NCBI GenBank assembly: GCA_022360815.1 | Contig: JAKSCC010000293.1 | Coordinates: forward strand, 1 to 37,072 | DNA from: Desulfobacterales bacterium | Lineage (GTDB): Bacteria; Desulfobacterota; Desulfobacteria; Desulfobacterales; Desulfolunaceae | Direction of reading: 5' to 3' | DNA length: 37,072 bases | Shown: positions 23,612 to 31,058 of the stretch, piece by piece | Position numbering within the stretch: position 1 is the first letter of the stretch | Layout: each line of letters begins with the position of its first letter | The notes under the pieces: generated by a model | Database searches by the model: none | What the model saw: only the letters and a program-made list of their open reading frames with translations | What the model was told of the DNA's origin: nothing | Position numbers and translations under genes: made by a program

Positions 23612-23689
23612 ATGTCTCAACCACTATTTTCGGTGATACAGATGGGCGGACGATCAAAAAAATCGTACGAAAGTAAAAAAATCAAATGA
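23612..23689 (+). CDS. Possible small protein of 25 residues
   Basis: ATG 23612 is preceded by GGAGGGACAAGGGGTTTC, with a usable Shine-Dalgarno-like AAGGGG, and follows the hairpin at 23571-23593. The product would be polar at the start and strongly basic at the C-terminus (Lys/Arg/Ser-rich). No family is recognised. It could equally be a chance frame. Confidence 0.2.
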   Translation: MSQPLFSVIQMGGRSKKSYESKKIK

Positions 23690-23814
23690 GCATTAAATAC
23701 AACGGACTTATTTCTAATATGCCCTATTTATAGGATAAAATTTTCTGCCTATCTTGACTTCATAGTGTGAGCAAATGTATATTAAGTACTTGAGGATCGT
23801 GGCTTTGGAATAAA

Positions 23815-23830
23815 TGGCACGGTTCTTGTA
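23815..23830 (+). promoter_or_regulatory. Sigma-54-like promoter before the ferritin-like gene
   Basis: TGGCACGGTTCTTGTA matches the -24 element perfectly (TGGCACG) and the -12 element except that the invariant GC is GT. The start point would be near 23842, 80 bases before ATG 23923. The -12 mismatch makes activity doubtful. Confidence 0.4.
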
Positions 23831-23922
23831 ATTGTGAGTAAAGAAGTAGACCATGGCGTGGTGGCTGCCTTGGAGGGATTGGGCAGTGCGTTATCACTTC
23901 ATACAACCAAGGAGAATAGACG

Positions 23923-24396
23923 ATGGGTCTCGGTTTTAATGCAGACGAAATTTTTGAGATGGCAGAGCAGATTGAACGCAATGGCGCCAAATATTATAGG
24001 GAAGCAGCTGAAGCGGTAACCAACGAAGCCGATAAAAAGTTTCTTACTGAATTGGCTGAGATGGAAGATGATCACGAAGTGACATTTGGTGACCTTCGAA
24101 AAGGATTGACCGACGCCCAAAAAGAGCCCCTCACCTTTGACCCCGAAGGTGAGGCAACGCAGTATCTTAAGGCGCTGGCCGATACCCGTGTCTTCTTTGA
24201 AAAGGTGATGGATATCTCTTCCATAGAGGGGATTCTGAAAGGGGCCATCACGGCAGAGAAGGACTCCATCGTTTTCTATCTGGGCATGAAGGAGATGGTT
24301 TCCGAGACCCGTGGAAAAGAGCGTATCGATGCGATCATCAAAGAAGAGATGAAACATATCAAGCTTCTCTCCAATCGGCTTTCTGCCAAAGCCTAA
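23923..24396 (+). CDS. Ferritin-like diiron protein (rubrerythrin without rubredoxin domain)
   Basis: Four-helix-bundle protein of 157 residues. Candidate iron ligands are Glu in AEQIERNGAKYY, the ExxDDH segment EMEDDHE, Glu in ITAEKDSIVFY and the ExxxH segment EEMKHIKLL, a pattern of two E/ExxH pairs as in rubrerythrins. The C-terminal rubredoxin domain is absent, so it needs an external electron donor if it acts as a peroxidase; iron storage is an alternative. The ribosome-binding site is AAGGAG. It is a single-gene unit closed by a strong terminator and adjacent to cytochrome bd, which supports an oxidative-stress role. Confidence 0.85.
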   Translation: MGLGFNADEIFEMAEQIERNGAKYYREAAEAVTNEADKKFLTELAEMEDDHEVTFGDLRKGLTDAQKEPLTFDPEGEATQYLKALADTRVFFEKVMDISSIEGILKGAITAEKDSIVFYLGMKEMVSETRGKERIDAIIKEEMKHIKLLSNRLSAKA

Positions 24397-24447
24397 TTTT
24401 TGATAAAAGGTTTGGAGAAGACAGCGTTTCATTTGCCTTAATCCTCT

Positions 24448-24485
24448 CCTCTGTTCAGGCTGTGCGTCTGGGCAGAGGTTTTTTT
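24448..24485 (+). terminator. Terminator of the ferritin-like gene
   Basis: CCTCTGTTCAG (24448-24458) pairs with CTGGGCAGAGG (24468-24478), 11 bp including two G-T pairs, and is followed by T7 (24479-24485). Confidence 0.85.
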
Positions 24486-24856
24486 GTGGTTCTATTTTGC
24501 TTTTCCTTACAATATTAGGTTTTGCGTAATCTCCCTGTTTTTAGGAACATCTTCTTGAAATCATCGGTTATTTGGTTTAGTTTTTGTTGATATCTATCCT
24601 CGTGTGGCTACTTGATCCGGCACCACGTCACCCTCAATCAGAGTCCCACCCCAAGCACCCCGGCCGGACCCACAGCGTTACCCGTCTTTTCTCATTCATT
24701 AGTGATGGCACCGAAAAAATCAGTCGATTCGGTTTGGTTTGTTTTTGAGGCGAAGTTTGCCCTTAGGCAGGCGTTGGGCCTTGTGCCGTTTTTCTATGTT
24801 GTGGATGGAATGATACCGATGCTCCGTATGGGGCTTTCGGGTGAAGGAGGAGAGAG
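24486..24856. promoter_or_regulatory. Upstream region of the haoCA-like operon with a weak FNR/HcpR-type site
   Basis: No supported gene. TTGATATCTATCCT at 24587-24600 matches the FNR-type dyad TTGAT-N4-ATCAA in 8 of 10 positions and would suit a CRP/FNR-family activator, but it is about 255 bases before the first gene. No perfect TTGAC-N4-GTCAA site was found here. A frame ending at 24860 is discussed under rejected items. Confidence 0.3.
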
Positions 24857-25429
24857 ATGACCCGACCCAAGTGGTTGCAGGGGAAGACGCCCCTAAAAAT
24901 TCTGGCCTGGGGAGCGGGATTTGGGGTCTTCCTGACCGTGGTCATGGTTTTGGCCTCGGGTTTTATGATTGAATCCACCAACACGGATACCTTTTGCATT
25001 CGATGCCACTACATGTCTCCGTTTCGAGACGCATGGCGGGCTTCTCCCCATGGAGGAGATAATCCGCGGGGGGTGGTGGCACAGTGTGTGGACTGCCACC
25101 TGCCCCATGATGGATACATCCAGTATCTTTTGGTGAAGGCAAAAACCGGTATGAGTGATTATTATCACGATCTTTTTATCGATCCCTACTCCTTTGACTG
25201 GGCGGCGAACACAGAAGCAAATCGCCAGAAATTTACTTTCGACAGTGCCTGCAAGGCCTGTCATATGGATTTGACGCCACCGGGCATGCCACGGGGCGGT
25301 TTTTTGGCGCATCGTGCCAAGCTTCGGGGAGAGACGCAGAAGAGCTGCACCCAGTGTCACCCCCACGTGGGGCATGAAAATATGCTGGATATGGTGGATC
25401 GATACTTTGGTCGTGGTCAGGCCATGTGA
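24857..25429 (+). CDS. NapC/NrfH-family tetrahaem cytochrome c (HaoC-like)
   Basis: Membrane-anchored quinol-oxidising cytochrome of 190 residues. It has a short cytosolic N-terminus, one membrane helix (about 12-37), then a periplasmic domain with four CxxCH haem sites: CIRCH (47), CVDCH (77), CKACH (132) and CTQCH (164). Size and haem number fit the NapC/NirT/NrfH family. It would take electrons from the menaquinol pool and deliver them to the octahaem protein encoded 33 bases downstream, as proposed for HaoC with HaoA in Campylobacterota. The start follows AAGGAGGAGAGAG. Confidence 0.92.
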   Translation: MTRPKWLQGKTPLKILAWGAGFGVFLTVVMVLASGFMIESTNTDTFCIRCHYMSPFRDAWRASPHGGDNPRGVVAQCVDCHLPHDGYIQYLLVKAKTGMSDYYHDLFIDPYSFDWAANTEANRQKFTFDSACKACHMDLTPPGMPRGGFLAHRAKLRGETQKSCTQCHPHVGHENMLDMVDRYFGRGQAM

Positions 25430-25462
25430 AAAAAGAAGAGCACTTAATTCAAGGAGGCGTTC

Positions 25463-26812
25463 ATGCGTATGATCAGGCTATGGATGATGGTGCTGGTGGT
25501 GTGGGGGCTGGTGATGGGGGCGATGCCGGTTTCGGCAGAAAACGCCTACCCTGAACTGGCCACCAAAGAATTTAAAATTGTGCGAGGTTTCAGCCCGGAG
25601 GCGCTTAAGTGTATCGAGTGCCATTCGGCCAAAACTGCAGGTGTGGTGGAGGGCTGGAAGTTGGGGAAAATGGCCCATGCCGGAGTCTCCTGTTACGACT
25701 GCCATGCGGTGACCAAAAGGTCTCCCATGGCGTCTCAGTGCGAGGGGCTTAAAGGGACAGATACCTATATTTCGCCCATGGTCTCTTCGGCAACTTGCAG
25801 TCGCTGCCATCCGGTGGAGGTGGAGCAATTTCTCCGCAGCGGTCACGCCAAGTTGGCGAGTGCACCGGTGGTTGAGAATAAGAAATTTCTCAAACTTATG
25901 TATCACTATGAGGGCGCAGAGTTTATCGGCAATAAAATAGGCTCCTTTTCGAACCGAGCGGCCCGCTCGGGTGGGTGTCAGATGTGCCATGGTACCCAGG
26001 TGGAGCTTGGGGCAGACAACAAGCCCATCAAAGAGACCTGGCCCGGTGGTGTGGGAACCCGCTATCCAGACGGTTCCGTTGGTAATTGTACGGTGTGTCA
26101 CACGCGGCATCAGTTTTCCATTGCTGAAGCGAGAAAGCCTGAGGCGTGTGCCAGTTGCCACCTGGGACCGGATCATCCCAATATAGAGATCTACCACGAG
26201 AGCAAGCACGGTCAGATGTTCCTGGCCCATGGAGAGGAGTGGGAGTGGGATAGTGCCCCCGATACTTGGGAGCCCGGAGACTACACGGCCCCCACCTGTG
26301 CGACCTGCCACATGAGTGGTATTGGTGAGTTGGCCACCACCCACAACATCAACGAGCGGCTTAAGTGGGATCTGGTCCACGCTCGAAGTGAGATTCGAAG
26401 CGGGGTTCGCGGTGACGGTATGAAAGGTGAGAAGCTGATGAAAAAGGTGTGCGCCAACTGCCATGGCTCATCCCATATTCAAGCACAGCGAGACACCTTG
26501 GACTCCACGGTGGAACTCTACAATTTGTACTGGGATAACGCCGTGAAGATGAAAAAGATGCTGGCGGAAAAGAAGCTCCTAAAAGATGACCCCTGGAAAG
26601 ATGGTTTTCAGGAGCTGATGTACTATCTCTGGCACCATGCAGGACGAAGGGCCAGGCATGGCGCGGCCATGGGTGGTCCAGACTACTCTCACTGGCACGG
26701 CTTCTTCCAGATTTTTCAGATCTACAAAGATATGGAAGATCTCTATGAGATGCGTTTGAAAAATGGAAAGATTGAGGCTTTAAGCCCTGTGATGAGTACC
26801 GGTCCCATTTGA
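25463..26812 (+). CDS. Octahaem cytochrome c of the hydroxylamine oxidoreductase family (HaoA-like)
   Basis: Periplasmic protein of 449 residues with a Sec signal peptide cleaved near VSA-EN (about 25). Eight CxxCH motifs start at residues 50, 77, 112, 172, 209, 229, 279 and 330, the number and rough spacing of HAO/reverse-HAO proteins. The C-terminal helix region has [11 protein letters not shown] and [10 protein letters not shown], a conserved patch of this family. In nitrifiers a tyrosine cross-links to haem P460; reductive members lack the cross-link. Which type this is cannot be decided without alignment. With the NapC-type donor next door, electron flow toward nitrite or hydroxylamine reduction is more likely than oxidation. 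Upstream site: AAGGAGG. Confidence 0.9.
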   Translation: MRMIRLWMMVLVVWGLVMGAMPVSAENAYPELATKEFKIVRGFSPEALKCIECHSAKTAGVVEGWKLGKMAHAGVSCYDCHAVTKRSPMASQCEGLKGTDTYISPMVSSATCSRCHPVEVEQFLRSGHAKLASAPVVENKKFLKLMYHYEGAEFIGNKIGSFSNRAARSGGCQMCHGTQVELGADNKPIKETWPGGVGTRYPDGSVGNCTVCHTRHQFSIAEARKPEACASCHLGPDHPNIEIYHESKHGQMFLAHGEEWEWDSAPDTWEPGDYTAPTCATCHMSGIGELATTHNINERLKWDLVHARSEIRSGVRGDGMKGEKLMKKVCANCHGSSHIQAQRDTLDSTVELYNLYWDNAVKMKKMLAEKKLLKDDPWKDGFQELMYYLWHHAGRRARHGAAMGGPDYSHWHGFFQIFQIYKDMEDLYEMRLKNGKIEALSPVMSTGPI

Positions 26813-27027
26813 TCGCAACCCCTTTTTTTTGGTGGCTGCGCAAAAAGTCAGGGAGGCTTAGCGTCCCACAGCACTTGAGGTTTTACCATCGCTGGATGGT
26901 TCCATGTTGTGGGCGTTGTGCCGAAACCTTGGCTTTTACGTCGTGATCACTATTTAAGCAAGAGCGGCAAAAGGGGCGGCGCCTGCGGGTGTTGCCCCTT
27001 TTGACTGTAGCGGGGCACACGAAAAGA
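26813..27027. other. Spacer between convergent haoA-like and hcpR-like genes
   Basis: Contains the terminator listed next and a small dyad CCATCGCTGGATGG near 26887-26900. No gene seen. Confidence 0.4.
26968..27003. terminator. Bidirectional hairpin between convergent genes
   Basis: CAAAAGGGGC (26968-26977) pairs perfectly with GCCCCTTTTG (26994-27003), 10 bp with a 16-base GC-rich loop. The T4 is in the stem and no long T-tract follows, so termination would be modest. Confidence 0.55.
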
Positions 27028-27714
27028 TTAAAGCTTCCCGTTTTCGGCCAGCTCTTCGAGGCCTTCATAGTCCAGAAGGGTGATGCGCCTGCCTGAAACA
27101 GAGATAAGCCCCTCTGAGGTCATGCGGGATTGAATGCGTGAAAGGGTTTCGGGAATGGTGCCCAGAAGGCTTGCCAGTTGTCCTTTGGAGATGGTGAGCT
27201 CAACCTCTTCTCTGTTGTTTTGCTCTCGGCTGAGAAAAAGAAGATGCCCGGCAATGCGGCCCGGAACCTCTTTGAGTGAGAGGTTTTCAATTTGAACGGT
27301 AAATTGCTTGAGCCTTTTCGATAGTACCGCAAGAAGTTTCATGGCAAGGCCCGGTTCTTTGGCGATAAGTCTGGTAAATGCCTCCCGTGGAAAGAAGAGC
27401 AGGGCACTTTTGGCCAGAATGGTGGCATTGGCTGGAAAGGGCATACCTGCAAAAACCGCCACTTCACCGATGGGCTCTCCGGGTCCAAAAATATGAAGAA
27501 TTTGCTCCTTGCCTTCTGGCGAGGTTTTGTAAATTTTGGCCTTTCCCTCTGCCACGATATAGAATCCATCTCCCGGATCTCCCTCTGAAAAGACAAGTTC
27601 TCCTTTGCGATAGCTTTTTCTGACCGCCAGGCCTGCCAGCATTTCAATGTCGTGGGCTTCAAGCCCCTGAAAGAGGGGGACTGAAGCCAAAAGGGTATGG
27701 ACTTCCCGGGCCAT
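27028..27714 (-). CDS. hcpR: CRP/FNR-family regulator, HcpR-like
   Basis: Transcription factor of 228 residues. The N-terminal cyclic-nucleotide-like beta-barrel (about 10-125) has GELVFSEGDPGDGFYIVAEG and GPGEPIGEVAVFAG. A long dimer helix (about 110-150) and a winged helix-turn-helix with LTISKGQLASLLGTIPETLSRI follow. The protein has no cysteine at all, so it cannot hold an FNR-type Fe-S cluster; HcpR proteins studied elsewhere sense NO through haem. It is divergent from hcp with a TTGAC-N4-GTCAA dyad between them, the arrangement described for HcpR in Desulfovibrio and relatives. It likely activates hcp and perhaps the haoCA-like pair. Confidence 0.85.
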   Translation of the reverse strand: MAREVHTLLASVPLFQGLEAHDIEMLAGLAVRKSYRKGELVFSEGDPGDGFYIVAEGKAKIYKTSPEGKEQILHIFGPGEPIGEVAVFAGMPFPANATILAKSALLFFPREAFTRLIAKEPGLAMKLLAVLSKRLKQFTVQIENLSLKEVPGRIAGHLLFLSREQNNREEVELTISKGQLASLLGTIPETLSRIQSRMTSEGLISVSGRRITLLDYEGLEELAENGKL

Positions 27715-27799
27715 GGGGCTCTCCTTGGGTAAGACGTTTATCTCTTTTGTTTTTTGGCGAAAAAGCGAAACGAAAATTTTTGCATTTTTACATCTCGTT

Positions 27800-27813
27800 T
27801 TGACCTAAGTCAA
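27800..27813 (+). promoter_or_regulatory. HcpR/FNR-type operator TTGACCTAAGTCAA
   Basis: A perfect dyad TTGAC-CTAA-GTCAA in the hcpR-hcp intergenic region. Its centre (27806.5) is 41.5 bp before a predicted hcp start at about 27848 with a -10-like TAATGT at 27836-27841. This is the class II activator position typical of CRP/FNR proteins. Confidence 0.8.
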
Positions 27814-27835
27814 GGCGAAGGAAGGTGAGGTGGCG

Positions 27836-27841
27836 TAATGT
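27836..27841 (+). promoter_or_regulatory. Predicted -10 element of hcp
   Basis: TAATGT, with no good -35 element, as expected for a promoter that depends on an activator bound at -41.5. The 5' leader to ATG 27953 would be about 105 bases. Confidence 0.5.
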
Positions 27842-27952
27842 GATGGCAACAAAAGAGAGAAGGCCGGGATGGCGCATAAGAGGCACACCCGAGCGACTCT
27901 GTCGCAATGACCACCTTATGAAACCGCAAGTCAATTTTTAAGGAGAATCGAT

Positions 27953-29566
27953 ATGTTTTGTTATCAGTGTGAGCAGACTGCCAAAGGAACCGGTTGTATC
28001 AACATAGGGGTATGCGGCAAACAGCCCGATGTGGCAGCCCTTCAGGACCTTTTGATTCATGCGGTTAAGGGGCTTTCCCTCTATGCCATCAAAGCTCGAG
28101 AGCAAGGGTACCGTGATGAAGAGATGGATCTCTTTGTGTGTGAAGCGGTTTTTTCAACCCTGACCAATGTCGATTTTGACCCCGCCCGTTTTGAAGAGCT
28201 CATTGCCCGCTGCGAAACTTACATTCAATCATTGAAGGTGAAGACCGGTACCAATCTTTTGGGGCCCAATTGCTCCTGCGCAGGCAAAAGTCGCGAGGAG
28301 TTGGTGACTTTGGGAGAGTCTGTGGGCATCATGGCCGATCCCAATCTCAATGAAGATATTCGCTCCTTGCGCGAGCTTCTGATCTACGGCATCAAAGGCC
28401 TGGCAGCCTATGCCGACCATGCCGCTATTCTCGGCCACAAAGATCCCATGGTGTTCGATTTTGTTTACGATGGCCTGGCAGCCACCCTGGACGATGACTT
28501 GGGTGTCAACGATCTGGTGGGGCTCTGCCTCAAGTGCGGTGAGGTGAACATTCGCGCCATGGAGCTTCTGGATGCTGGAAACACCGGCACCTATGGCCAC
28601 CCTGAGCCCACCGTGGTTCCTCTGGGTGCCAAAGCGGGCAAGGCGATTTTGGTGTCAGGCCATGACCTGAAAGACCTTGAGCTTCTTTTGGAGCAGACCG
28701 AAGGCAAGGGGATCAACATCTACACCCATGGCGAGATGTTGCCCTGTCATGGGTATCCCGGCTTGAAGAAGTACAGCCACTTCTACGGTCACTACGGTAC
28801 CGCCTGGCAGAATCAGGCCAAAGAGTTTGATGCTTTTCCTGGTGCCATTCTTATGACCACCAACTGCATTCAAAAGCCCAGAGATTCATACAACGATCGC
28901 ATCTTTACCACGGGTTTGGTGGGGTGGCCCGGTGTGGCCCATGTGGGGGACGACAAAGATTTTACTCCGGTGATTGAAAAGGCCCTGGCCTGTGAAGGAT
29001 TTGCAGAAGACACCAATAAAGGTACGGTTATGGCCGGATTTGCACGAAACGCAGTTCTGGGTGTGGCCGACAAGGTGATCGATGCCGTCAAAGGCGGTGC
29101 TATCAAACACTTCTTCCTCGTAGGCGGCTGCGACGGTGCCAAGCCCGGGCGCAACTACTACACCGAACTGGTGGAGGAAATCCCCTCAGATTGCGTGATT
29201 CTAACCCTGGCTTGCGGCAAGTTCCGTTTCTTTGATAAGCAGTTGGGCGATATTGGTGGGATTCCGCGCCTTTTGGATGTGGGGCAGTGCAACGACGCGT
29301 ACTCAGCCGTAAAGATTGCCACGGCACTGGCCGATGCCTTTGATTGTGGTGTGAACGATTTGCCCCTTTCGATTATTCTCTCCTGGTATGAGCAGAAGGC
29401 GTGCGTGGTGCTTCTTTCTCTGCTGCATCTGGGCATCACCAATATCAAGCTTGGCCCCACACTGCCCGCATTCATCTCGCCCAATGTGTTGAATGTTCTG
29501 GTTGAGAACTTTAATATAGGACCCATCGGTACCGTGGAAGAGGATCTGAAAGCAGCACTGGGATAG
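27953..29566 (+). CDS. hcp: Hybrid cluster protein (hydroxylamine/NO reductase)
   Basis: Cytosolic Fe-S enzyme of 537 residues. The N-terminal cluster motif is C3-x2-C6-x8-C15-x5-C21, the closely spaced form found in strict anaerobes. Later segments around the hybrid cluster include GPNCSCAG, HGEMLPCHGYP, TTNCIQKP, VGGCDGAKPGRNYY, TLACGKFRF, VGQCNDAYSAVKIA and WYEQKACVVLLSLLHLG, all family hallmarks with the expected cysteines, histidine and glutamates. Known activities are reduction of hydroxylamine to ammonium and of NO to N2O, with protein S-nitrosylation in some bacteria. The ribosome-binding site is AAGGAGAATCGAT. It is controlled by the HcpR-type site upstream and is followed by a Cys-rich protein and a ferredoxin that may be its electron donor. 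Confidence 0.97.
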   Translation: MFCYQCEQTAKGTGCINIGVCGKQPDVAALQDLLIHAVKGLSLYAIKAREQGYRDEEMDLFVCEAVFSTLTNVDFDPARFEELIARCETYIQSLKVKTGTNLLGPNCSCAGKSREELVTLGESVGIMADPNLNEDIRSLRELLIYGIKGLAAYADHAAILGHKDPMVFDFVYDGLAATLDDDLGVNDLVGLCLKCGEVNIRAMELLDAGNTGTYGHPEPTVVPLGAKAGKAILVSGHDLKDLELLLEQTEGKGINIYTHGEMLPCHGYPGLKKYSHFYGHYGTAWQNQAKEFDAFPGAILMTTNCIQKPRDSYNDRIFTTGLVGWPGVAHVGDDKDFTPVIEKALACEGFAEDTNKGTVMAGFARNAVLGVADKVIDAVKGGAIKHFFLVGGCDGAKPGRNYYTELVEEIPSDCVILTLACGKFRFFDKQLGDIGGIPRLLDVGQCNDAYSAVKIATALADAFDCGVNDLPLSIILSWYEQKACVVLLSLLHLGITNIKLGPTLPAFISPNVLNVLVENFNIGPIGTVEEDLKAALG

Positions 29567-29575
29567 TGCAGTCAA

Positions 29576-29618
29576 TCTGTCATGGCACAAAAGGTGCAGC
29601 TTTTTGTGTCATGACAGA
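29576..29618 (+). other. 17-bp hairpin after hcp
   Basis: TCTGTCATGGCACAAAA (29576-29592) pairs with TTTTGTGTCATGACAGA (29602-29618), one G-T pair, loop of 9. It starts 9 bases after the hcp stop. No T-tract follows, so it may protect the hcp mRNA 3' end or attenuate transcription into the next genes. Confidence 0.75.
29583..29598 (+). promoter_or_regulatory. Candidate sigma-54 promoter inside the post-hcp hairpin
   Basis: TGGCACAAAAGGTGCA has the full -24 element TGGCAC, the invariant GG/GC at exact spacing, and GTGCA at -12 (consensus TTGCA). The start point would be near 29609, about 50 bases before ATG 29658. The overlap with the hairpin could mean a chance match. Confidence 0.45.
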
Positions 29619-29657
29619 AATATCAGACTTTCATGTTCCGAAGTAAGGGGGCGGAAC

Positions 29658-30239
29658 ATGGGTGACAGGGGGTGTGCCATGAAATGTCCAGGGCAAGATA
29701 CACAGTTTTGGGGCTATGGGTCGATTTTTGAATCCACATGCCCCGATTGCGGAACAACGGTGGAGTTTTTCAAGGACGACACCATGCGCACGTGCTCGGG
29801 TTGTGGCAAAAGATTGGCCAACCCGAAGCTGGACTTTGGTTGCGCCTCCTATTGCCAGTTTGCAGATGCCTGTCTGGGCAGCCTGCCGCCGGAGCTTCTG
29901 GCAGAGAAGCGAAATCTTATCAAAGAGCGAGTGGCCGTAGAGGTAAAAAGGCGATGCGGCAAAGATTTTTCTCGAATTGGACGAGCCGCTTCTCTTGCTC
30001 GAATTTCAGAGAAGATGGTTCAAGAGAGGGCCAACGTGGATATGGCTTCTCTGGTATGTGCCGCCACCTTATCGGTGCTCACCGTGGAGGATGCTCAGGA
30101 CGTGCTTCAGGGTATAGGTGCTCCCAAGGGGTTGGTCGAAGAGGTTTTGGGCCTTCTCAAAGGTGAGCAACAAGGCGATGGTGCCGCTCTTCTGAAGGAA
30201 GCACAAGCCCGTCTGGATAAGGAAACGTTTAAATCGTAA
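29658..30239 (+). CDS. Zinc-finger protein with a degenerate HD-type domain, hcp-linked
   Basis: About 193 residues. The N-terminal half is a cysteine-rich module: CPGQDTQFW, then CPDCG, VEFFKDD, CSGCGKR and NPKLDFGCASYCQFADACLG, giving two CxxC zinc-ribbon pairs and a further Cys group. The same module is fused to HD phosphohydrolase domains in many anaerobes. Here the C-terminal helices (about 100-175: ERANVDMASLVCAATLSVL, GIGAPKGLVEEVLGLLK) resemble the HD scaffold but no HD dipeptide or metal-binding His is present, so the hydrolase appears inactive. ATG 29658 follows AAGGGGGCGGAAC; ATG 29679 is an alternative. It lies between hcp and its ferredoxin, suggesting a role in Hcp maturation, sensing or electron supply. 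Confidence 0.75.
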   Translation: MGDRGCAMKCPGQDTQFWGYGSIFESTCPDCGTTVEFFKDDTMRTCSGCGKRLANPKLDFGCASYCQFADACLGSLPPELLAEKRNLIKERVAVEVKRRCGKDFSRIGRAASLARISEKMVQERANVDMASLVCAATLSVLTVEDAQDVLQGIGAPKGLVEEVLGLLKGEQQGDGAALLKEAQARLDKETFKS

Positions 30240-30299
30240 GAAACAACAACGCTGTATGCTGTGTGGTGCAGCGACTGCATAGATGAGAGATGAGAGGAA

Positions 30300-31058
30300 A
30301 TGACCATGAAAGTAATCCGAAAAATTATTGAAATTGACGAGGAGAAGTGTACCGGATGTGGACAGTGTGTTCCCGCCTGTGCCGAAGGGGCCATTGAGAT
30401 TGTGGATGGCAAGGCCAAAGTGATCAAGGATCTCCTTTGCGACGGGCTGGGTGCCTGCATCGGGGATTGCCCTGAAGATGCTCTGCGGCTTGTGGAGCGT
30501 GAGACCGACCCCTACGATGAAGAGGCGGTTCACAAGCACTTGGCCGAGCGCGCTGAAAAAGAGAAGGCCGATGAGGGCACCCCCCAATCGCCTGCCATGG
30601 GGTGCGGATGCCCCTCATCCAATATTATGAGTTTTAGCGCACCCTCGCCTTGTCAAAGTGCCAATGTGCCCAAAACGCAAACTTCAAGTGTCTCAGCTTT
30701 GAGCCACTGGCCGGTACAGATTCGTCTCATTCCTCCTACAGCACCGTTTTTGAAAGAGGCCGACCTTCTTGTGACAGCAGACTGTGTGCCTGTTTCATAT
30801 CCAGATCTTCACACCACCTTTTTGAAGGGGCGAAAAGTGATGCTGGGATGCCCCAAATTCGACGATGCCCAGAGTTATATCGATAAGTTTCGGGATATAT
30901 TCTCAGTGGCCAATATCAAAAGCGTCACCGTTATTTTGATGGAGGTTCCCTGCTGCAGCGGACTTCCCATGATTGTGAAAAAGGGACTTGAGCTCTCCGG
31001 TAAAAACGTACCGGTGGAAGAGGTGGTGATCTCCCTTGATGGAAAGATTAAAAAGTAG
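30300..31058 (+). CDS. Hcp-associated ferredoxin with C-terminal conserved domain
   Basis: Fe-S protein of 252 residues. The ferredoxin part (1-65) has a complete CTGCGQC-x3-C motif (Cys17, 20, 23, 27), but the second motif is C47-DGLGA-C53-IGD-C57, lacking the second cysteine (Leu50), so the second cluster may be [3Fe-4S] or use Asp48. A linker with MGCGCPSS follows, then a domain of about 110 residues with VTADCVPVSYPDLH, MLGCPKFDD and VPCCSGLP, whose cysteines may bind a further cluster. Homologues are regularly encoded next to hcp in Desulfovibrio-like and clostridial genomes, and electron donation to Hcp is the usual inference. The start is preceded by GAGAGGAA. Confidence 0.85.
   Translation: MTMKVIRKIIEIDEEKCTGCGQCVPACAEGAIEIVDGKAKVIKDLLCDGLGACIGDCPEDALRLVERETDPYDEEAVHKHLAERAEKEKADEGTPQSPAMGCGCPSSNIMSFSAPSPCQSANVPKTQTSSVSALSHWPVQIRLIPPTAPFLKEADLLVTADCVPVSYPDLHTTFLKGRKVMLGCPKFDDAQSYIDKFRDIFSVANIKSVTVILMEVPCCSGLPMIVKKGLELSGKNVPVEEVVISLDGKIKK

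Larger units (their letters stand above)
23053..23922. other. Long AT-rich intergenic region (870 bp)
   Basis: Divergent control region between the cyd unit and the ferritin-like gene. It contains two perfect 7-bp hairpins (TGTCTCA/TGAGACA at 23464-23485; TTCTGTG/CACAGAA at 23571-23593), a possible 25-codon ORF, and a -24/-12-like site near 23815. The open frames of 60-77 codons in 23277-23539 have no ribosome-binding site or recognisable composition and were not called. The base composition is more AT-rich than the flanking genes. Confidence 0.5.

Noticed and set aside
24612-24860. 82-codon frame overlapping the haoC-like start by 4 bases
   Set aside because: Starts at TTG with no ribosome-binding site and has a Pro/Thr/Ser-rich, unfamilial composition; the haoC-like gene has its own strong site, so coupling is not needed. 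An internal ATG at 24705 (51 aa) is equally unsupported.
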